Shown here: positions 57,481 to 64,000 of the stretch, piece after piece
How the letters are laid out: each line of letters begins with the position of its first letter
Position numbering within the stretch: the first letter of the stretch is position 1
Origin: Diplocarpon mali
Lineage: Eukaryota; Ascomycota; Leotiomycetes; Helotiales; Drepanopezizaceae
DNA length: 64,000 nucleotides
NCBI GenBank assembly: GCA_024741835.1
Contig: JAENRP010000045.1
Span: 103,327-167,326, forward strand
Direction: 5' to 3'
The notes under the pieces: generated by a model
What the model was told of the DNA's origin: nothing
What the model saw: only the letters and a program-made list of their open reading frames with translations
Databases searched by the model: none
Made by a program: the position numbers and the translations under genes

Positions 57481-58721
57481 CAATTATATAGCGTACCTTT
57501 TGAGGTAATATAGTTAGCGTTATTTGATTCTCGCCCTACTATACGCTTAAGAGTCAGTTATAATATAAGAAAAGATCAACTCAACCTTTGCTAAGAAGCT
57601 TAATATCTACCACCTTTAGAATCGTTATTTCGAACTGCCTTAAGTAACTCAATCTCTCGATCTTAACTTCTATTATAAACTGCCCTAAGCAACTTATACG
57701 TAGCGCCTAGATCTTACTAATCTAGTTTTTAAAGGAAGCTGAATAACCTTTAAATATAAGATTAGCTCGTTTTTTCGACCAACCTACTCCATTTTACAAA
57801 CGGAAATTTACCTTCAATTTCAATTTAAAAAAAAAATTATTTACTATACCCTTGCTTCGCTAGCGTAGGCTGCTGCCTAGAGCAGTATAATAACTTTTCT
57901 CTTTTTAACTCTCTCCCTCTCTTATAAATACTCTATACTACTCTTTTTCATCGACCTTATACTTATTAATAATATACTTATCGATAACTCGCCTTATACT
58001 TTTTAATACTCTCCCTCTTTTACAAAAGCCTCGAATATAACTCGACTCTTTAAAGACCCCTCCTTGCGAATAAGTCGTCGACCTTCTCTATACTTCCTGT
58101 CGACCTATACTTATTAATAACTCTCCTTATACTCTTCGAAGCCCCTTACTCCTTTCTTCAAAATACTTAAGTATAAACTAAAGGACCTATACCTATATAT
58201 ATACGTAGAGACTTAGTTAGCCTTAGTAGGTTATACTATACTGTTAGAGACTAGGTCAACTTTAGTAGAGTAATAAGCTTTAGATCCCTAGACCTTACTT
58301 CCTTAGATTTGCACTATACTCTTAGATAACCTTATTATAACTCCTAATTAATAAAGAGATATAATTCTAAAGTAAAACCTTCTTTCTTAAGATCTATAAA
58401 CCTATAATACCTTAATATATACTCTATTAAAAAGCTTTAAGAATATATATAGCTTTGCCTATACTAATCTTCCCCCTTTTAAATAAGTCACTATTTAGCA
58501 TTAGGTCCCTTTAGACTAAATCAGATAATATAAAGAGAGTTAGTACTTATGACCTTTAATCTTATACTACTTAAGAGAAGTAAAAGGTTAATTGTACCTC
58601 TACTACTAGGCCTTACTGCTACTAGTTCCACCAGTTCTATAGGCCTTACTGCTAACCCTAGTCCTAGAGATATTCCTCCTCTTAAGCCTACTTAAGAAGA
58701 AACCTCCTTTAATACTGATTT

Positions 58722-58749
58722 TACTCCTAGTCTTAGACCGCGAGTAGAT
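58722..58749 (-). repeat. GC-rich motif copy in Gypsy gag
   Basis: On the minus strand reads ACTCGCGGTCTA...CTAGGAGT, the same motif found in Copia A in the opposite orientation. Confidence 0.7.
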
Positions 58750-59736
58750 TCTTAAAATACTCCCCTTCTATCGATTGAAGTTAAGGAAGAACTAACGTCT
58801 ACCCTTATTATATCGGCCCCTCTCTTCTTAGCTGCTTAATAGGCCGAAATCGCGAACCTTATTAGCACTACTATAGCCGCTGCTCTTTAAAATAATGCTA
58901 CCGCCCCTTTTTCCTTAAGTGCTAGCCCTTAGAATACTCGGTCCTTTACCGCCGACTTACTACCTCCCTTAGACTACTACCTTTTAATTATTAGACCTTT
59001 AGTCCTAGCTATCGACCTTTATTAAATTAAGTACCTTTAAACCTATTTTAATAACTACTAAGGCGAAATCACTTATAATATTTAAAAAATAGCTATAAAG
59101 GTATTTATTTAAAAGTACTTAAGCAACTTCACTTTAAAAGAGAACTAAATTACTACCTACTTTAAGTATATAATAGGTAAAGCTTAAAACCTAATCCTAT
59201 AATATATAAATCCTATCTTTATTAATAAGTTTATATATACTACTAATATCCTTAAGGTTTTAGATTAAAGGTTCTTTAACTATAACTATATTTAATCTAT
59301 TAAGCTTAAATATAATAGGCTAACTATAGGTTTAATATTATATAATAAATTCTGATCTAAGTTTATTACCTTTATTATAATTAATAAGATCAATCAGTCT
59401 TACTAATTCGATAACATTTATAAAAAGGTCTCCTTAGCTTTAAAAAACGACCTTTAAGTAAAGAAGTATAAAATAAATAATAATTATACTACTTTAAATA
59501 AGTTCTTAACTATTGCAAACCGCAAGGCTTATAATATTAAATAAGAAGAAGCTTATAACGCTTGATAAGTCGCCTCTACTATCGCATTCTCCCCTTCGAA
59601 GGACCGCGTCCTTAGTATATTAAAAAGGGAGTCATAGAGACCTATAGCTATAGCTACTTCCTTAGCTTTCTATACTTATTCCCCCTTGCCAGCGGCCTAT
59701 TAAGAAAGGTCTACTAGCCTAAAGCCGTCGTCTAAT

Positions 59737-59795
59737 CTCTACTATAACTACAAAGCCCTTAGTTACTATACGATAGACTGCCTTAAGCTAAAGAA
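59737..59795 (+). pseudogene. Gypsy gag zinc knuckle, mutated
   Basis: The frame reads YYNYKALSYYTIDCLKLKK, which is a CX2CX4HX4C knuckle in which the first two Cys and the His have become Tyr, each explained by a single transition, followed by the usual Lys-rich end. Confidence 0.7.
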
Positions 59796-60488
59796 GTAAG
59801 GCGAGTTTATAGTAGCTAAAGTTAAGATAGAAAACGACCTACTATTAGGAAACTGCTAAGCTATAGCAAAGACTCTTACTATAGTATAAGTTATAATTTA
59901 TAAAAAGACTTAGATTTTAATTCCCGCCTATTAATAGGTAGCTGCTAGTTCTTAGTTCTTATAGAACTAGCTTAAAATAGATCATTTATTAAAATAGTTA
60001 CTTATATTAATAGTAGAGCTAATATTTTTAATATTATTAAAATGTCTTTAGCATACTAGCTCTTTTAAAGACTTAAGGTAAAGTTTATTAAACTGCTTAA
60101 ACTAATTACCCTTATTAATTATAATAGCCTTAAAGGAGAAACTATTCGATTTACCGTCTTACTTACCCTTATAATCGATAGGCGATAAATAAACTTCCCT
60201 TTCTTAATTATAAGCTTAAGAGCAACTAACGTTTTAATTAATAGGAAGTTCCTAAAGCATTATAACCTCAAATAGTCTTATAGAAAGGGAAAAAATAGTA
60301 TCTCTTAACCTAAGGATATACCTATTATCCCCTACTTTAATTAACGCATACTAATCGATCTCTTATAGCTAATAAAACCCTTAATGGCTTAATAAGACGT
60401 CGATCGTTAAGCAGCTATAATAGATGCTAAAGACAAAGACCTAAGAATAGCCTAAGCCTAGCTCTTAATGCTAATAAGCAATAATACC

Positions 60489-60575
60489 TCGAATCCTACT
60501 CCTAATCCTAGCCTGCGAGTAAAATCTGCGAACTCGAATCCTACTCCTAGTCCTAGCCTGCAAGTGGCCTCTTAT
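60489..60575 (-). repeat. 45-bp tandem repeat carrying the GC-rich motif
   Basis: Two head-to-tail copies with a period of 45 bases. Each contains, on the minus strand, ACTCGCAGGCTAGGA..AGGAGTAGGATTCGA (one base varies). On the plus strand they encode an SNPTPxPSLxV repeat in the only sizeable open stretch of this part of the Gypsy element. Confidence 0.8.
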
Positions 60576-61008
60576 AGACCTAGGGATAGTAGTTTCTTTA
60601 AAGACTTGAAAAGAGATCTGAACTATATAAAGAAGGCCTTGCTAAGAGTATTAGACCCTTTGCTCCCTCTTTTAATAAAGAGAAACTCTCCTTTAAAAAC
60701 GGCTTATTAGATTAGCCTAATCTCAGCCTTAGTAATCGGCGCCCTCTACTACTGCTTTATAATTAAGGTAAGGCAAGCTATATAAACTTAGAAACCAGCG
60801 CCTAAAGAGTTCATATTCGTAAGCTCAATTTATAATCTAAACTAAGAGATCAATTGCTAAGAATCGGCTAGGTAAGTTGAAATTAGCTCCCTTAGCCTTA
60901 GTTTAACGCTACAAGCTAAGTATAAAAGTAACGATAAGCTAATAGACTAAAAGCTCCTGCTTTAATATGCTAAGTTTAAGAACGTTTTCAATCGCTAGGC
61001 CTTTAATC

Positions 61009-61370
61009 AGCTGCTGAAACCTAAGCTAGGGGTAGATTATAAAATTGAGCTAATAAGCGAGAATAACTTAACGATTAAGCCCCTTTACCGCCTTACCGAT
61101 AAATAGCTCTTAAAGGTTAAGAGCTATATTCTTAAGAACTTGTATAAAGGATTTATTAAAGCTTTAAGTTCCCCTTAAGTAGCCCTAATCCTCTTTATTA
61201 AAAAAGCTAATAGCTCCTTATATTTATATATCAATTACCGGAAACTAAACGCCCTAATAAAGAAAGACCCCTATCCGATTCCCCTTATTAATAAGATAAT
61301 AGCATATATATTAAAAGCTTATGTTTTTATAAAAATCGATATATAATGAGCCTTCTATTGCAGGAATGCC
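61009..61370 (+). pseudogene. Gypsy reverse transcriptase N-terminal part
   Basis: Contains the conserved order KIEL, KPLYRL, KGFIKALSSP, LFIKKANSSL, INYRKLNALIKKDPYPIPLI and KAYVFIKIDI, with stops at former Gln positions. It breaks off at the inserted Copia LTR before the catalytic YVDD box. Confidence 0.85.
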
Positions 61371-61586
61371 TGTCACATATTTGTCACATGATCTGTCATA
61401 TGACATATTATATATATGATGTGTTATATGACTTGCCATATGACTTAGTGGCAGCCCTTGTTAAATAGCTCGTAGTTAGAGAGCTCTTATGAATCAAGAT
61501 ACCTAATATCGTCGTTTGCACCTTATACTTCTTTATACCCTCTTTTAGTTTACTATTAAGTTTACTATTAGAGAACCTCCTTGCTA
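61371..61586 (+). repeat. Copia A 5' LTR (approximate)
   Basis: Starts with TGTCACAT at the point where Gypsy RT similarity ends, with the five preceding bases ATGCC as a candidate target duplication. Contains repeats of GTCATATGAC. The right border is placed just before the primer-binding site and is uncertain by a few bases. Confidence 0.65.
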
Positions 61587-61588
61587 TA

Positions 61589-61600
61589 GGTTATAAGCCC
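61589..61600 (+). other. Putative primer-binding site (initiator tRNA-Met anticodon arm)
   Basis: GGTTATAAGCCC is one transition away from GGTTATGAGCCC, the complement of the initiator methionyl-tRNA anticodon arm that some Copia elements use as a half-tRNA primer. Confidence 0.6.
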
Positions 61601-61979
61601 TGTATGCCTATGAATAGCATTCGACAAATTCCATCAATTAGAGTCTCCCTTATAAACGAAAAGGCTGATTGATATTTTTAAGTTTTACTTAACTAATAAC
61701 ATACGATAGCGTTATCTTAATAATAAAATAGTAGCTACTCTCCTTTTAGAGCGCTATATAATAATCTAAGCTTATGTAAGATTTGTTACCGTAGCTGAAT
61801 CATTAGGACTAATAGCTGAGATTACTAGCTTAATTGCTAAAAGTACTCTACTGCCTGAATCACCTATTTTTAAAGGGACTAATATATAGTACCCTAAACT
61901 CGAATTCAATAGTTTATCTCCTTCTCCTCCTCCTTCTCCTCCTTTCGATAACTCTATATATATATATATAAATAAGATA

Positions 61980-62870
61980 TTATCATTATCTTCGGCTGCC
62001 CTTAGCCTCCTTAAGTCTTAAAAGCTTAAAGGCGCAAAGGACTATAGCTAGTAGAGGAATAAGGTTTTAAACCTTGCAAAGTCAAACGCCTTAACTATAT
62101 ATCTTTATATAAAAGCTAGAATATATACTCTACCTAAGGTTGACTTATAGGACCGTTCTATTACAAATGAGGAAAGGGACAATTGGGTTAGATAGGAAGC
62201 TAAGGAATCTTAAATAAAGCTTGCTATTATACTTAATTGTAAACTAGGCCTATTAGCTTATATAAAAGGCGATAAATCTGCTTTAGATATATAAGAAGCT
62301 CTTTAAAAATAGTACAAAGGATCTGGAATAGTGCTTGAATATAATGCTATATAGACCTATATTACTATTAAATATAACGACTTTAATTTACTTAAAGCTT
62401 ATATTATCGCCTTTAGGCTTTCAATTACTAAATTGGAAGCTCTCGACTCTGCCCCTCTCTCTTACTAGCACCCTATTATATTTATTGCTAGCTGTTTTAA
62501 TAGATGGCCTATTTAGGCAGATTGATAATACTTTAACCTTTACTTAGCTATAGCAGCTGGACGAAAATCAGAGATTACGCTTAAAGCTCTTATTAAAGAT
62601 ATTACTAATAAAGCTTAAGCCTTATAAAGTTCAAAGATGAATGGAACTGTCTTATATAGTAATAAATCGGCTAGCAAGCCGTATGCCTCTAACTATAAGA
62701 AGTTAGAGAATAAGAGAGGTTTTAAAAACTTAAAGAAGAGCACCTTTAAGAATACTTCCACCTCCTCCCTTAACTCCCCCTATTCTTATTGCAAGCAACC
62801 AGAGCTATACCATAAGGCAGAAGATTGCTTTGCAATTAATAAATCGAAAAGAGAGGCCTAGGAGAAGGAC
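61980..62870 (+). pseudogene. Copia gag, RIP-mutated
   Basis: Early part resembles K.L.G..NY..W...V.N.AKSN.LT.Y. The open stretch 62637-62861 ends with YSYCKQPELYHKAEDCFA, a CX2CX4HX4C-type knuckle (one Cys now Tyr, spacing slightly expanded), and a Lys-rich tail. Confidence 0.75.
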
Positions 62871-63036
62871 TTAGGGAAGAAGTATATATTCCGTTACCTT
62901 AAAGGCAAGGACGATAAGTCCTTGCTATTATTACTAAAAGGCAAGAAGCCTTTTAAGAAGACTTAAAAGGAAGATAAAGAGTTAGATAATAACCTCTTTA
63001 GGCATACTATGCTATTACTAACCCTAGGGCTAATTC

Positions 63037-63112
63037 TCACTCGCAAGCCAGGCCTAGGAGTTAATTTATCACTAAGGCCAATTTCCACTCGCGGGCCGGG
63101 CCTAGGACTTAG
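63037..63112 (+). repeat. Two copies of the GC-rich motif in Copia A
   Basis: CACTCGCAAGCCAGGCCTAGGAG and CCACTCGCGGGCCGGGCCTAGGA lie 46 bases apart in tandem orientation. Confidence 0.8.
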
Positions 63113-63149
63113 TTCTTCTACCTCCTGCTTCTTATTAAAATTGAGGAAT

Positions 63150-63420
63150 CGTTAGCTATACGATATAGGTGCTAGTAAGCATATCTCTAATAATCTCTTT
63201 AAGTTCACTTCCTATACTACTTAAGACAATCTACCCTCCTTAAGTATAGTTAATAGATCTATTTAACCTCTTAGCGTTAGTACTTGCAAAGTCAACGCAC
63301 TTAAATCCAATGGAAAGGTATATGTTCTTAAGTTAATTAATACTCTTTATATACCTTAATCACTTGTCTACTTATACTTAAGTAGTAAACTTAATAAAAT
63401 CAAAGGCTATTGAGCTTAAG
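63150..63420 (+). pseudogene. Copia aspartic protease, RIP-mutated
   Basis: YDIGASKHISNNLFKFTSY matches the Copia protease start W..DSGAS.HI.....F.S, with DSGA changed to DIGA. Downstream NLPSLSIVNRSI and LKLINTLYIP fit the family order. Confidence 0.8.
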
Positions 63421-63740
63421 TGAGTCGGCGCAGTAGGTATAGGAAACTTCTAAAGGTCGATAGTCGATATATTAGTAAGAGTTAGAGAAGGAAGGTTACC
63501 CCTTTCTTACCTATAGCTATATACGTATCAATATCCTATTGACTAAGCAGTAGGGTCATATAATAATATATTAAAGTGATAGCTATATCACTTATCTTAA
63601 TACCCTTACTTAGACCTTACTCCGATTGACCTGCAGTTAGGAAAATAATAACTATCCTTTTGCGCTAATCTAACTCTTAAGTATCTCTTTAAATTAAAAA
63701 CAATCAATTAATAGCAACTTCTATTAAAATCACTAATCTT

Positions 63741-63895
63741 ACTTGTAAAGCGGGACTAGGAGTCAAATTTCCAAAAGCGTTCCTTTATAAGACTATATGA
63801 CTTGACTCGCGGTCTAGGCCTAGGAGTCGATTTAAAAAAAAAACTTTACTCTATAAGACTATATAACCTAACTCGCAGGGCGGGCCTAGGAGTCG
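63741..63895 (+). repeat. Tandem array (about 62-66 bp period) carrying the GC-rich motif
   Basis: Three copies start at about 63741, 63803 and 63869. Each has (ACTCGC)..GGSC(CTAGGAGTC), and the last two share the flank TATAAGACTATAT. Confidence 0.8.
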
Positions 63896-64000
63896 TCCTT
63901 AAGCCTGCTAAGCCCTTACTATCTTCTATAACCCTAGCATATCTTTAAACGCTTTGAACTTTGCAACTATCTTTAATAGCTTTATAAATCCATCTACTAC

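Larger units (their letters stand above)
57313..61370 (+). mobile_element. Gypsy-type LTR retroelement, RIP-mutated, interrupted
   Basis: Begins TGTTACAGCC at 57313, a plausible 5' LTR start inside a Copia gag. Gag-like sequence lies at about 58600-59800 and ends in a mutated zinc knuckle at 59737-59783. A protease-like stretch (LPFLI...L.A.NVLI) is at about 60190-60260. Reverse transcriptase runs from about 61009: KPLYRL, KGFIKA.SSP, YRKLNAL, KDPYPIPLI, KAYVFIKID. Similarity ends at 61370 within the motif that follows KIDI, where a Copia LTR starts. Ribonuclease H, integrase and the 3' LTR are not in this window. The order gag-protease-RT with these motifs identifies the Ty3/Gypsy superfamily. 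Confidence 0.85.
56228..64000. other. AT-rich, RIP-mutated block of nested retroelements
   Basis: Composition changes sharply near 56.2 kb to very AT-rich sequence full of TAA, TAG and TTA. In recognisable retroelement frames, stops stand where Gln is expected and Cys/His ligands have become Tyr, consistent with C-to-T change at CpA on both strands (RIP). Positions 56228-57180 contain no recognisable domain; a short inverted pair TACAAGGTA / TACCTTGTA lies at about 56906-56957. The block runs past the window end. Confidence 0.85.
61371..64000 (+). mobile_element. Copia-type LTR retroelement (element A), RIP-mutated, partial
   Basis: Inserted in the Gypsy reverse transcriptase. 5' LTR about 61371-61586, starting TGTCACATAT. 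A primer-binding site follows at 61589-61600, then gag (about 61980-62870) with a zinc knuckle, then protease with an altered active site. Gag-protease order and the spacer motifs (NLPSLSIVN..I.PL, INTLYIP) fit Ty1/Copia. The window ends before integrase and reverse transcriptase, so the 3' end is not seen. Confidence 0.88.

Noticed and set aside
60468..60710. Open stretch of 80 codons as an independent gene
   Set aside because: Lies inside the RIP-mutated Gypsy element between protease and reverse transcriptase and largely encodes the 45-bp repeat.

Overview
The window looks like a nuclear contig from a filamentous ascomycete (Pezizomycotina). Most genes carry short introns (45-125 nt) with GTRNGT donors and CTAAC-type branch points. 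A solitary 5S rRNA gene is present, as in dispersed-5S filamentous ascomycetes. The gene set (Spt4, Kin17, Urm1, Elp2, Las21, Rmp1, an Azf1-like zinc-finger factor, an eqolisin peptidase, a CBM1-GH5 mannanase) is typical of this group. The last 8 kb is AT-rich retroelement sequence in which Gln codons have become stops, the usual trace of RIP (repeat-induced point mutation).

Layout. 1-15 kb is gene-sparse and fairly GC-rich. It holds nop16, a secreted glutamic peptidase, a decayed ketopantoate-reductase relic, a possible broken Myb/SANT-like ORF and a CBM1-mannanase with one apparent frameshift. 15-25.7 kb holds a GNAT acetyltransferase, convergent spt4 and kin17, a 5S rRNA gene, alpha-actinin and an unrecognised Cys-rich protein. 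25.7-35.7 kb has no convincing gene but many short tandem repeats, ending at a four-finger C2H2 factor of the Azf1 type. 39.6-52.1 kb is a dense housekeeping block: urm1 <-> elp2 divergent, a caf16-like ATPase, an rmp1-like protein, las21/gpi7, a small DUF2423-type protein and a SIZ/PIAS SUMO ligase. 52-56.2 kb is decaying sequence containing a relic of a multisubunit RNA polymerase second-largest (beta/Rpb2-like) subunit. From 56.2 kb to the end is an AT-rich block with nested LTR retroelements: a Copia gag cut by a Gypsy element, itself cut inside its reverse transcriptase by a second Copia.

Functional links. Urm1 and Elp2 act in the two branches that build mcm5s2U at tRNA wobble uridines and share one intergenic region. 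Nop16, the DUF2423 protein, the Rmp1-like protein and 5S rRNA relate to ribosome production. The peptidase and mannanase are secreted degradative enzymes. No tRNA genes or CRISPR arrays were seen. The most unusual items are the RNA-polymerase relic and a GC-rich, partly palindromic ~26-bp motif repeated in both orientations inside the RIP-mutated elements.
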